Positions 27,072 to 35,448 of a DNA stretch of 64,000 nucleotides are shown here, in pieces. This DNA comes from Streptomyces sp. DG1A-41 (GTDB taxonomy: Bacteria > Actinomycetota > Actinomycetes > Streptomycetales > Streptomycetaceae): the NCBI RefSeq assembly GCF_037055355.1, contig NZ_CP146350.1, forward strand, positions 4,549,001 through 4,613,000, in the 5' to 3' direction. Made by a program: the position numbers and the translations under genes. Under the pieces are notes generated by a model, which saw only the letters and a list, made by a program, of their open reading frames with translations, ran no database searches and had not been told where the DNA came from. How positions within the stretch are numbered: position 1 is the first letter of the stretch; each line of letters begins with the position of its first letter.

Positions 27072-28412
27072 ATGGCACAGCAGGCCTGCCCCTTCCTGGC
27101 GATCGACCCGTCCGGCCAGGACCTCTACGACGAGATATCCCGGATCCGGGCCCAGGGACCCGCCGTGGAGGTGGAACTCCCGGGCGGCGTACGGGCGTGG
27201 TGGATCAACGGCCTGGAGCTGAACAAGCGGCTCCTGGCCGGCCCCGAGACGAGCAAGGACGCCTTCCAGCACTGGCCGGCCTGGATCAACGGGGACATCT
27301 CCCGCACCTGGCCGCTCGCCATCTGGGTGTCGGTGCGCAACATGGTCACGGCCTACGGCGCTGACCACAGCCGGCTGCGCAAGCCGATGTCCGCCGCCTT
27401 CACCAAGCGCCGCGTCGACGCGCTGCTGCCGCGCGTCCAGGAGATCGTCGACCGGGCGCTGGACGACCTGGAGCGGACCCCCGAAGGTGAAGTCGTCGAC
27501 CTGCGGGCGGCGTTCGCGGCGCCGGTGCCGCACGAGGTGGTGTGCGAACTCTTCGGCGTACCGGCCGGCGAGGACGGTCCGCGCAGCACCCTCTACCGCA
27601 TCATCAGCCGCTTCTTCGACACGGCGATCTCCCTGGAGGACGCCCAGGCCAACGGGGTCGAGCTGTACGGCACGCTGACCGCGTTCCTCCAGTACAAGCG
27701 CGAGCACCCGGCCGACGACCTGACGACGGCCCTCATGGCGGCGCACGACGAAGGCAGCCTCAGTGAACAGGAGCTGATGGACAACCTGATCCTGCTGCTC
27801 ACCGCGGGCTTCGAGACGACCGTCAACCTCATCGACAACACCGTGCACAGCCTGCTCGCCCACCCCGACCAGCTCGAACTCGTCCGATCCGGGCAGGTGA
27901 CCTGGGAGGACGCCATCGAGGAGTCGCTGCGCTTCGAGGCGCCCGGTGCCATGTCGGGCCTGCGCTACGCCGTCGAGGACATCGACATCGAGCCGGGTCT
28001 GACGATCCCGAAGGGCGACCCGGTCGTGGTCTCCTTCGCCGGTGCCGGACGCGACCCCGAGCGGCACGGCCCGGACGCCGAACGGTTCGACGTCACCCGG
28101 CCCACCAGCCGCGACCACGTCTCATTCGGCCACGGCGTGCACCACTGCCTGGGCCGGCCCCTGGCCATGGCGGAGGCGACGGCGGCCCTGACGTCCCTGT
28201 TCGACCGTTTCCCACGGCTGGCCCTGGCCGATCCGTCCCGGCCTCCGAAGCGGCTGCGGTCCATCATCTCCACGGGCCACCAGGAGTTGCCCGTGCTGCT
28301 GCACGGCCGGGATGCCGGGCCGGAACCGGGGCCGCGTCCGGAGGAGGCGGAGGCGATCAGGAGGCTTTCCGGCCTTGGAGGAACGAGCGGTACCAGGGTG
28401 CCGCGCGCCTGA
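27072..28412 (+). CDS. Cytochrome P450, probably tailoring a butyrolactone/butenolide signal
   Basis: 446-residue soluble P450. The I-helix is ILLLTAGFETTVNLI (AG-x-ET-T), the K-helix ExxR is EESLR, and the heme loop is FGHGVHHCLGRPLA with the ligand Cys. ATG 27072 has AAGGAG (27058-27063) 8 nt upstream. It lies between an ScbR-like regulator and an epimerase/AfsA operon. P450s in such clusters, such as those for SRB or avenolide, oxidise the signalling lipid; that role here is inference. The C-terminal tail of about 40 residues is low-complexity and overlaps the convergent epimerase gene by 56 bp. Confidence 0.88.
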   Translation: MAQQACPFLAIDPSGQDLYDEISRIRAQGPAVEVELPGGVRAWWINGLELNKRLLAGPETSKDAFQHWPAWINGDISRTWPLAIWVSVRNMVTAYGADHSRLRKPMSAAFTKRRVDALLPRVQEIVDRALDDLERTPEGEVVDLRAAFAAPVPHEVVCELFGVPAGEDGPRSTLYRIISRFFDTAISLEDAQANGVELYGTLTAFLQYKREHPADDLTTALMAAHDEGSLSEQELMDNLILLLTAGFETTVNLIDNTVHSLLAHPDQLELVRSGQVTWEDAIEESLRFEAPGAMSGLRYAVEDIDIEPGLTIPKGDPVVVSFAGAGRDPERHGPDAERFDVTRPTSRDHVSFGHGVHHCLGRPLAMAEATAALTSLFDRFPRLALADPSRPPKRLRSIISTGHQELPVLLHGRDAGPEPGPRPEEAEAIRRLSGLGGTSGTRVPRA

Positions 28413-29292
28413 ATCCGGCCGCGAACCCCTCGCCGGGGGAGCAGTCGAGGTCCTTCCAGAAGGTGTCGTCCACGAACCAGTGGTCGACCGTGAGCATGCC
28501 GAGGTGATGGAGGGCGAGCGGCTTCCCGGCGGCCCGGTCCAGGGCGGTGGCGACGTCCACCGCCGCACCGCCGCCGGGCTGCTCCTCCAGCAGCGTGCGC
28601 GCCGCCCCGAGCAGGTCCGGAACGCCCACCGGCTCGGGGTGGTTGACGTGGTGCACACCGCCGTCGTGCGCCGGGGACAGGGCCGAGGCCACCACCGCAC
28701 GGCCCAGGGTGTCCACGTCGATCATCGACTGGAGCGCCTCGCAGCCGGTCAGGGTCGCCGACAACTCGCCCAGCAGCCACACCAGTCCGGGGACGACCCA
28801 CCGGTCGCCCTCGCCGTACACGAGGTGCGGGCGCAGCACCAGGCCGCCCGCCTCCAGGACGTGCCGTTCGGCGGCGGCCCGGGTGCGGCTGGTGGCCGAC
28901 GCGGGCGCGATCGGCACCTCCCCGGGGCGCACACCGCGGAAGGGGCCCCGGCCGTACACGGCGGCCGTGCTCACGTACAGGATCCGGCGCACTCCGGCGC
29001 GCACGGCCTCCTCGACCAGGGCCCGCGTGCCCAGGTCGTTGACCGCCTCGACGGTCTCGGGGTCGCCGCCGACCCGCGTGGCGCAGTGCACCAGGACATC
29101 GGCCCCCGCGCAGGTGCCGCGCAGGGAGGGAGGGTCGCCCAGGTCGCCGTGGACGACCTCGCCGGGGCCGGTACCCGGTGGGGTGCGGCGCGCCAAGTGC
29201 CGTACGCGGACGCCGGGTTGCCGGTGGGCGGCGGCTGCGACCCTGCTGCCGACGAAGCCGCTCCCGCCCGTGATCAAAAAGTCGGCCGTCAC
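28357..29292 (-). CDS. NAD-dependent epimerase/dehydratase-family reductase of the signalling cluster
   Basis: 311-residue extended SDR. The nucleotide motif FLITGGSGFVGSRVA lies at residues 4-18. LYVSTAAVYGRG supplies the catalytic Ser/Tyr region, but the Lys of the usual YxxxK is not obvious. HVNHPEPVGVPDLL is typical of sterol-dehydrogenase-like SDRs. The GTG start at 29292 overlaps the AfsA stop by 4 bp (GTGA), so it is coupled to the AfsA-like gene. In related clusters such dehydrogenases reduce the AfsA product; the exact step is inferred. Confidence 0.82.
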   Translation of the reverse strand: MTADFLITGGSGFVGSRVAAAAHRQPGVRVRHLARRTPPGTGPGEVVHGDLGDPPSLRGTCAGADVLVHCATRVGGDPETVEAVNDLGTRALVEEAVRAGVRRILYVSTAAVYGRGPFRGVRPGEVPIAPASATSRTRAAAERHVLEAGGLVLRPHLVYGEGDRWVVPGLVWLLGELSATLTGCEALQSMIDVDTLGRAVVASALSPAHDGGVHHVNHPEPVGVPDLLGAARTLLEEQPGGGAAVDVATALDRAAGKPLALHHLGMLTVDHWFVDDTFWKDLDCSPGEGFAAGFRRAAPWYRSFLQGRKAS

Positions 29293-30377
29293 GACAGGGA
29301 CCGTACCCGGGCCGGATGCGCGCAGGTCAGCGTGGCGCTGAAAACGGACTCGCCGTCCTGCCGCCCCGAGACCCGTACGGTCGTCTCTCCCGGATCTGCC
29401 AGATCTCCCGGATTTCCTTGACTTCCCGGATTTCCGGCATCCCCGTCGAGCACCTCCGTCTCGATCCAGCACGGGCTGTGCAGCTCGGCGTACCGGGCGA
29501 AGGTCGCCGTCATCGAGCGGGGCAGGAAGGGGTGCCGGCCGGACGCGGCGGTCGCCGCCTGGCGGGCCGCCTCGAACAGGACCATGCCCGGCACGTGGTC
29601 GTTGGGCCGCGGGAAGAGCACCGGGTGGCCGGTGTCCACGCGCAGCCGCCAGACGCCGGGGCGGTCGGCGGGGGCGAGGACGACGTCCTCGGCGCGGGAG
29701 CGGCCGGCGAGCGCCGGGGCTATGCCCGGCAGCAGCGGTACCGGGGTGCCGACTGCGGCCAACTGCTTCTGTCGCAGCCGGCGGTAGGCGAGGGGCGAGG
29801 TGCAGCCGGTGCTGCCGGTGCCGCGGGCGACGAAGCGGCCCGCGCGGCGGAACTCCATCGTGGTCCGCATGCTGTGCAGGCCGCGACCGCGCCGGCGTAT
29901 CTCGGAGCACACGACGTCGACGTCGACGGGTTCGGCCGCGTCCGACAGCAGGAGCGCGGACGGGTCGGTGTGGACCGTCAGGTCCCACATGACGAAGTGG
30001 GTGTCGGCAGGGGCTCCGAACTCGGCGTGCGCGAGCACCATCGAGGCCTGTCGCAACGTTTCGCCCACGATCATCGGGTCCTGGTGGCGGTCGTCCACGG
30101 GGCCGAAGAAGGAGTGGGCGGCCGGCCAGTGAGCGGTGAAGCGGAAGCGGGTTTCGGAGATGCGGCGCCACCGGGTGGGGAAGACGTCCGCTTCGGTGGT
30201 GCGGTGGGCGAGTTCCTTGGTGACCGCGGTGGCTTCGGAGGCCTTGGGGGGTTCGGTGGGATCGGTGGCTGCGGTTTGTGGCGCGTTCTCGACGGCCGCG
30301 GCGGTTCTGTTTGCCGGACGGCCCCGCTGTCCGGTCTGATCGTCCGTGGGTGCGCTTAAAGGTTCTGACTGCGGCAT
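29289..30377 (-). CDS. AfsA/ScbA-family butyrolactone synthase
   Basis: 362-residue homologue of AfsA, which condenses a beta-ketoacyl thioester with dihydroxyacetone phosphate to build gamma-butyrolactone-type hormones. After a Pro/Thr/Ala-rich lead of about 55 residues, two hot-dog repeats follow. The first holds HRTTEADVFPTRW and DPMIVGETLRQASMVLAHAE; the second holds LFPRPNDHVPGMVLFEAARQ. A short Gly/Asn/Pro insertion sits near residue 320. ATG 30377 follows GGGGG. It is divergent from the ScbR-like receptor at 30546 and coupled to the epimerase. Confidence 0.92.
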   Translation of the reverse strand: MPQSEPLSAPTDDQTGQRGRPANRTAAAVENAPQTAATDPTEPPKASEATAVTKELAHRTTEADVFPTRWRRISETRFRFTAHWPAAHSFFGPVDDRHQDPMIVGETLRQASMVLAHAEFGAPADTHFVMWDLTVHTDPSALLLSDAAEPVDVDVVCSEIRRRGRGLHSMRTTMEFRRAGRFVARGTGSTGCTSPLAYRRLRQKQLAAVGTPVPLLPGIAPALAGRSRAEDVVLAPADRPGVWRLRVDTGHPVLFPRPNDHVPGMVLFEAARQAATAASGRHPFLPRSMTATFARYAELHSPCWIETEVLDGDAGNPGSQGNPGDLADPGETTVRVSGRQDGESVFSATLTCAHPARVRSLS

Positions 30378-30423
30378 GAGAACCCCCAGGATCGGCAGCC
30401 TGGCTGACGTCGGCGTTTGACTA

Positions 30424-30447
30424 AGATACGGACGAGCCGGTTTTTTT
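30424..30447 (+). promoter_or_regulatory. ARE operator between afsA-like and scbR-like genes
   Basis: The 24-bp sequence reads AGATACGGAC then GAGCCGGTTTTTTT and fits the ARE pattern with GATAC and CGGTTT in the correct spacing. It lies in the 168-bp divergent region and so could control both genes, as in the scbA/scbR system. Confidence 0.75.
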
Positions 30448-30545
30448 CAAAGGGTGAGCCACACCGCTGGAACAGGCTCCCGCGCCCCCGCTGCACAGCG
30501 ATTTCACAGGAATCGACGGAGATCGACGGAGATCAGGAGGCACCG

Positions 30546-31253
30546 ATGGCGCGACAGGAGCGCGCGATCCGCACCCGGCGGACCATCCTTGAAGCGGCCG
30601 CGGCCGTCTTCGACGAACGCGGCTACACCTCGGCGACCATCGGGGAGATCCTGGACCGGGCGGGCGTCACCAAGGGCGCGCTGTACTTCCACTTCGGCTC
30701 CAAGGAGGAGCTGGCGGTGGGGGTGTTCGAGGAGCAGCTCGCGATCACGCTCCCGCCGCAGTCCAGCAAGCTCCAGGAACTCGTCGACTCCGGGCTGGTG
30801 CTGGCCCGTCGGCTGCGCTCCGAACCGCTGGTTCGTGCCAGTGTGGGGCTCGCCCTCGACCAGGGGGCCATGGACCTCGACCGTACGCCGGCCTTCCGCA
30901 TGTGGTTCGACCAGAACGTGCAGCGGCTGGCCGAGGCGAAGGCGAAGGGCGAACTGCTGCCGCATGTCGACGTGGCGGAGTCGGCGGAGCTGCTCGTCGG
31001 CAGCTTCTCGGGGGTGCAGCTGCTGTCCCAGCTGCGCTGCCAGCGGCAGGATCTGGAGCGCCGGGTCGTCGTGATGTTCGAACACTTGCTGCCGAGCATC
31101 GCCGTCCCCGCGGTGCTGACCCGGCTCGACATCTCGGCGGAGCGGGCCGAGTGGGTGCTGGGGCGGGTGCAGGTGCAGGTTCAGGGACAGGTGCAGGTTC
31201 AGGGGCGGGCGCCGGAGGGAGCTGTGCGGGCACAGGTTCCTTCGGGGGCGTAG
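30546..31253 (+). CDS. ScbR/ArpA-type gamma-butyrolactone receptor
   Basis: 235-residue TetR-family receptor. RQERAIRTRRTILEAAAAVF and TIGEILDRAGVTKGALYFHF are diagnostic of the ArpA/ScbR branch. The ligand domain retains a conserved Trp in FRMWFDQNVQRL. It is divergent from the AfsA homologue with an ARE between them, the classic hormone-switch layout. ATG 30546 follows an AGGAGG-type site. After residue about 205 the protein ends in a VQVQVQGQVQVQG repeat, which looks like recent microsatellite growth. Confidence 0.9.
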   Translation: MARQERAIRTRRTILEAAAAVFDERGYTSATIGEILDRAGVTKGALYFHFGSKEELAVGVFEEQLAITLPPQSSKLQELVDSGLVLARRLRSEPLVRASVGLALDQGAMDLDRTPAFRMWFDQNVQRLAEAKAKGELLPHVDVAESAELLVGSFSGVQLLSQLRCQRQDLERRVVVMFEHLLPSIAVPAVLTRLDISAERAEWVLGRVQVQVQGQVQVQGRAPEGAVRAQVPSGA

Positions 31254-31269
31254 CCCCCTCACGCACGGG

Positions 31270-31297
31270 TTGTCCACAGCTGTGGAGTTGTCCACAG
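31270..31297. promoter_or_regulatory. Paired DnaA-box-like TTGTCCACA words forming a hairpin
   Basis: TTGTCCACA occurs twice in the same orientation, at 31270-31278 and 31288-31296. CTGTGGA (31280-31286) pairs with TCCACAG (31291-31297), so the segment could also fold as a terminator for the receptor gene. TTGTCCACA is the Streptomyces DnaA-box consensus. Only two copies exist here, so it is not an origin. Confidence 0.5.
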
Positions 31298-31374
31298 GGT
31301 CTGACGCGTTTCGGCCGCCGCCTGTACGGTCGGCACGAGTTGATGTTCGTGCGCGTGCGGGGGAGGCGGTCGCT

Positions 31375-32808
31375 GTGACCGGGGACGGTGCTGGGGCTGA
31401 GGGCAGGGCGGCGCATGGGGTGACCCATCGGCTGCCCCGGGTGCGCGGTTTCGCCGAGTGGCCCGTCGAGGGCTCGCCCAAGGACGAGGGCAAGGCCCTG
31501 CGCAAGCGGATCCCGCGCCGCGCGCACGCCACGCTCGACCTGGACGCCTCCCGGCCCGACGCGGTGAGCGCGGTCGAGGAGTCGAGCCGCGGCCGGCTGC
31601 CCGAGCTCACGCCGATCCGGGTCGGCCGCATGGCCGCCACCCCGTTCGCGTTCCTGCGCGGCGCCGCGGGCCTCATGGCCTACGACCTGGCGCGCACGCC
31701 CATGACCCGGATCCCGGCCCAGATCTGCGGCGACGCCCACGCGGCCAACTTCGGCCTGTACGGCGACGCGCGCGGCGGCCTGGTCATCGATCTGAACGAC
31801 TTCGACGAGACGGTGCCCGGCCCCTGGGAGTGGGACGTGAAGCGTCTCGCGGCCTCTCTGGTGCTCGCGGGCCGGGAGGCCGGAGCGGACGAGGACAGGT
31901 GCCGCAAGGCGGCCTACGACGCGGTGGGCGCCTACCGCCGCACCATGCGGCTGCTGGCCAGGCTCCCGGTGCTGGACGCGTGGAACGCCATCGCGGACGA
32001 GGAGCTCGTCTCCCACACGGACGCCCATGACCTGCTCGGCACGCTGGAGCGGGTCTCCGAGAAGGCCCGCCACAACACCAGCGGCCGCTTCGCGGCCAGG
32101 TCGACTCAGGCAACGGAGGACGGCGGGCGCCGCTTCGTCGACGCCCCGCCGGTGCTGCGGCGCGTGCCGGACGCGGAGGCCGCGGCGGTGACGGTGTCCC
32201 TGGAGGAGTACGTCGGCACGCTGCCGGAGGACCGCCTGCCGCTCCTCGCCCGGCACGCGGTGCACGACGTGGCGTTCCGCGTCGTCGGCACCGGCAGTGT
32301 CGGCACCCGGTCCTACGTCGTGCTGCTCCTGGACCACCGGGGTGAGCCGCTGGTGCTCCAGGTGAAGGAGGCGAGGGCGTCGGCGCTGGTGCCGCATCTG
32401 GTGACGGCCGGTTTCGACGCGCCGGTGGTCGGCCACGAGGGCCGGCGGGTCGTGCTGGGGCAGAAGCGGATGCAGGTCGTGAGCGACATTCTGCTGGGCT
32501 GGACGACGGTCGACGGGCACCCCTTCCAGGTCCGCCAGTTCCGCAACCGCAAGGGCAGCGTCGATCCGGCCGCCCTGGCCGCCGACCAGATAGACGACTA
32601 CGGCCGGATGACCGGCGCCCTCCTGGCCCGCGCCCACGCCCACAGCGCCGACCCCCGTCTCATCGCCGGGTACTGCGGCAAGAGCGAGGAGCTGGACGAG
32701 GCGATGGCCGCGTTCGCCGTCGCCTACGCGGACCGTACGGAGGCGGACCATGCGGACCTGGTGGCGGGCGTGCGGGCGGGGAAGGTCGCCGCGGAGATGG
32801 GGGTCTGA
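31375..32808 (+). CDS. DUF2252 family protein
   Basis: 477-residue protein of the kinase-fold-like DUF2252 family. The characteristic blocks are FLRGAAGLMAYDLA, QICGDAHAANFGLYGDARG and LVIDLNDFDETVPGPWEWD, with VKRLAASL directly after. GDAHxxNFG and NDFDE resemble the catalytic and Mg-binding loops of aminoglycoside-phosphotransferase-like folds, but no substrate is known. GTG 31375 has GGGAGG (31361-31366) 8 nt upstream; an in-frame ATG at 31270 lies in the DnaA-box/hairpin region and has no site. Confidence 0.82.
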   Translation: MTGDGAGAEGRAAHGVTHRLPRVRGFAEWPVEGSPKDEGKALRKRIPRRAHATLDLDASRPDAVSAVEESSRGRLPELTPIRVGRMAATPFAFLRGAAGLMAYDLARTPMTRIPAQICGDAHAANFGLYGDARGGLVIDLNDFDETVPGPWEWDVKRLAASLVLAGREAGADEDRCRKAAYDAVGAYRRTMRLLARLPVLDAWNAIADEELVSHTDAHDLLGTLERVSEKARHNTSGRFAARSTQATEDGGRRFVDAPPVLRRVPDAEAAAVTVSLEEYVGTLPEDRLPLLARHAVHDVAFRVVGTGSVGTRSYVVLLLDHRGEPLVLQVKEARASALVPHLVTAGFDAPVVGHEGRRVVLGQKRMQVVSDILLGWTTVDGHPFQVRQFRNRKGSVDPAALAADQIDDYGRMTGALLARAHAHSADPRLIAGYCGKSEELDEAMAAFAVAYADRTEADHADLVAGVRAGKVAAEMGV

Positions 32809-32878
32809 CACCTGAGCCCCCCGGGCGTGTGGCTGTCCGGAGCGCGGGAGTGGTCGGGGCGTGGCCTACGCTGGTCGG

Positions 32879-33811
32879 GTGACGACCCCGGAAGCTGAGC
32901 AGGGTGGTGGCGGCGCCGGTGAGGAACGGGTGACGCCGGAAGGCGACGCGGCGCGTGCCGAGGGCGGCGAGGATCGCCCCGAGGGCGGCGCGGCGCAAAC
33001 CGAAGGCGGCGCGGCGCAAACCGAAGGCGACGCGGCGCGGCCCGAGGCGCGGCTCGAGCGGGCCGTGCGGGCCGCCGAGCAGGCGCTGATCGAGTACGAG
33101 ATCGCGGTGGAGACCTTCCGCGTCGAGGTCGAGAACTTCTCCCGGCTGCACGAACAGAAGCTCGGTCCGCTGTACGCCCGGCTGGAAGAGCTGGACGCCC
33201 GGGTCCTCGAGGCCAGGGCGGCCCGCAGCGGCGACCCGGAGGACCGGCGCCGGGCGGAGGAGGCCAGGGCCCGGCTCGCGCCGATCCCCGGTGTCGAGGA
33301 GCTGCTGAACGGCTGGATGGACGACAGCGGCCTGTTCCCGGAGGCCGTGGCGATGCTCACGGACCAGGCGGTCCGGCCGCCGCAGCGGGTCCGCCCCAGT
33401 GAGGAGGCCCGCAAGCTCTACCGCGAGCTGGCCCGCAAGGCCCACCCGGACCTGGCGCAGGAGGAGAAGGAACGCCGGCGGCGCGAGGAGTTCATCACCC
33501 GGGTGAACGCCGCCTACGCCCGGGGCGACGAGGCGGAGCTGCGCGAACTCGCCGAGGAGTGGGCCAAGGGGCCCGAGCTGAAGCGGGGCCCGAGCCGCGC
33601 CGAGGAGCTCTACGCCCGCCTCGAATGGCTCGCCCAGCGCAAGGAGCTGCTCGCCCTGCTCGCCAAGGAGCTGGAGGAGAGCGCCATAGGCCACATGCTC
33701 CAGCTGGCCCCGGACGACCCGGACGGCCTCCTGGACGAGATCGGGCAGCAGCTGCTCACCCAGGTCACCGAGCGGGAGCGGGAGCTGGCCGCGCTGCTCG
33801 CGGAGGGCTGA
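32879..33811 (+). CDS. J-domain-like coiled-coil protein
   Basis: 310-residue cytosolic protein. A low-complexity Gly/Glu/Ala N-terminal tail includes GGAAQTEGGAAQTEGDAA, a short tandem repeat. A helical Glu/Arg-rich segment follows (residues 60-150). A degenerate J domain sits around residues 180-225 (ARKLYRELARKAHPDLAQEE), including the HPD tripeptide. The final part is again helical. J domains recruit DnaK-type chaperones; the partner is unknown. The start is probably GTG 32879, with TACGCT 6 nt upstream suggesting a leaderless mRNA. Confidence 0.7.
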   Translation: MTTPEAEQGGGGAGEERVTPEGDAARAEGGEDRPEGGAAQTEGGAAQTEGDAARPEARLERAVRAAEQALIEYEIAVETFRVEVENFSRLHEQKLGPLYARLEELDARVLEARAARSGDPEDRRRAEEARARLAPIPGVEELLNGWMDDSGLFPEAVAMLTDQAVRPPQRVRPSEEARKLYRELARKAHPDLAQEEKERRRREEFITRVNAAYARGDEAELRELAEEWAKGPELKRGPSRAEELYARLEWLAQRKELLALLAKELEESAIGHMLQLAPDDPDGLLDEIGQQLLTQVTERERELAALLAEG

Positions 33812-33858
33812 GCCGCGTCCCGGCCGGGACGCGGGCCGGTTCGGGTAGCGTCGGACGC

Positions 33859-34206
33859 ATGAGTTTCGGAGCTGGTGTGCCCACGGTCGAGGTCGCGGAC
33901 CTCAAGGACGGCGACTTCCTGCTGGACGTCCGGGAGGACGACGAGTGGAAGGCCGGTCACGCCGAAGGGGCGCTGCACATCCCCATCGGCGATTTCGTCG
34001 CCCGGTACGGCGAGCTGACCGAGGCCGCCCCGCAGGACGGCCGGGTCCATGTGATCTGCCGCTCCGGCGGGCGCTCCGCCCAGGTCACGATGTACCTGGT
34101 CCAGCAGGGCATCGACGCCGTGAACGTCGACGGCGGCATGCAGGTGTGGGAGGCGGCGGGCCGTCCCGTCGTGACGGACGACGGGCAGCCCGGGTTCGTC
34201 CTGTAG
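33859..34206 (+). CDS. Rhodanese-like sulfurtransferase
   Basis: 115-residue single rhodanese domain. LLDVREDDEWKAGHAEGALH is followed by the active-site loop ICRSGGRSAQ (Cys at about residue 67) and GGMQVWEAAGRPV. It transfers sulfane sulfur, likely in the cytosol; the acceptor is unknown. TAGCGT (33846-33851) lies 7 nt before ATG 33859 and no ribosome site is seen, compatible with a leaderless transcript. Confidence 0.88.
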   Translation: MSFGAGVPTVEVADLKDGDFLLDVREDDEWKAGHAEGALHIPIGDFVARYGELTEAAPQDGRVHVICRSGGRSAQVTMYLVQQGIDAVNVDGGMQVWEAAGRPVVTDDGQPGFVL

Positions 34207-34245
34207 CGCCTTGCAGAGCTGTGCGGCGCCCGCTCGCCGGTGGGT

Positions 34246-35378
34246 TCAGGCCAACGGGTGGGCCGCCAGCAGGTCGCCCAGGGCCTCCTCGTGCGCCGCC
34301 GCCGGGCCGAGCGACAGCTCCAGGTGCTTGGCCCAGGCGTGGTACCGGTGCAGGGGGTAGTCGACGTCGGCGCCGAACCCGCCGTGCAGATGCTGTGCGG
34401 TCTGCGCGACCCGGCGGACGCCTTCCGCCGCCCAGATCTTGGCGACGGCGATGTCACCGGCGGCGGGCAGCGCGCCCGGCGCTCCCGAGGCGATCCGCCA
34501 CGCGGCCTGCCACAGTGTGGCCTCCATCGCGCGCAGGTCGATGTAGCGGTCGGCGGCCTGCACGGCGACGGCCTGGAAGGTCGCGATCGGGAAGCCGAAC
34601 TGCTCCCGCTCGCTCGTGTACTCCGCGGTCATCCGCAGCACGCGCTCCCCGAGCCCGAGCGCCAGCGCACACGTCCCGGTGGCCAGCAGGTCCCGCAGCC
34701 ACTCCCACGCCCCGTCGGCGTCGATCACGTCCCGGGCGGCCAGCCGCGCCGACTCCAGCCGCAGCTCGCCGAGCCGCTCACCGCTCGTGGAGAACTGCTC
34801 GGCCAGGACAACCCCCTCGTGCCCCCGCGGAACCAGGGCCAGCACGGTCCGGCCGGCCCCGTGCGCGCGGGGACGACCGTGACGTCCGCGTCGTACGCCC
34901 ACGGCACCGCCGTCTGCACTCCGTCCAGCACCCAGGCCTCGCCGTCCTGCCGTGCGGTCACGGCGAGCTCGGCCGGGTCGTGGCCGGTGCGGCCGTGCGC
35001 GGCGACGGTCAGCACGAGCTCGCCCCGGCCCGCCCGGGCAAGCAGGGCGGACTTCGCCTCCTCGCCGCCGTAGGCCTGGACCGTGGCGGCTGCCGCGCCG
35101 CTCTCCAGCAGCGGAACCCGGGCCAGCACCCGCGCCGATTCCCGCAGCACCAGGCACAACGCGATCGCGTCCAGGCCGGCCCCGCCGTACCGGGCGTCCA
35201 GCAGCAGGCTCAGCAGGTCGGCGTCGGCGAGCCTGGCCCACAGGGCGCGGTCGCAGGTGTCGGCGACGGCGCCCGGGGTGAGGGCCGGGCTGGGCACGGC
35301 GTCCGGCGCGGCCCCGGCGAACACGCCCTTCGCCGTCTCGGCCGCCGCCTGCTGCTCCTCGGTGAAGGTGAAGTCCAC
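34246..35378 (-). pseudogene. Acyl-CoA dehydrogenase, split by a frameshift
   Basis: The N-terminal frame from GTG 35378 (DFTFTEEQQAAAETAKGVFA ... LTVAAHGRTGHDPAELAVTA) reaches DVTVVPARTG, then drifts. The other frame continues with RTVLALVPRGHEGVVLAEQF and the C-terminal helices ALGLGERVLRMTAEYTSERE and TAQHLHGGFGADVDYPLHRY. One extra base in the GCGCGCAC run near 34868 would rejoin them as VPARAxGAGRTVLALVPRG. When intact it would be about 377 residues, a flavoprotein oxidising acyl-CoA. The upstream KstR-like operator hints at sterol-type substrates. An assembly indel is likely because both halves are well conserved. Confidence 0.75.
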
Positions 35379-35434
35379 GCTGCCTGTCCTTCCGCCGGTC
35401 CCGTTGAGCTGACGTGAGCTGACGCGGCGCAAGA

Positions 35435-35448
35435 TAGAACACGTTCCA
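35435..35448. promoter_or_regulatory. KstR-like operator of the acyl-CoA dehydrogenase gene
   Basis: TAGAACACGTTCCA matches the TNNAACNNGTTNNA pattern described for KstR, the cholesterol-catabolism repressor. It lies 57 bp upstream of the dehydrogenase start, a normal operator position. Confidence 0.5.

Noticed and set aside
31270..31297. Replication origin
   Set aside because: Only two DnaA-box words and no adjoining dnaA/dnaN genes; Streptomyces oriC has many boxes.
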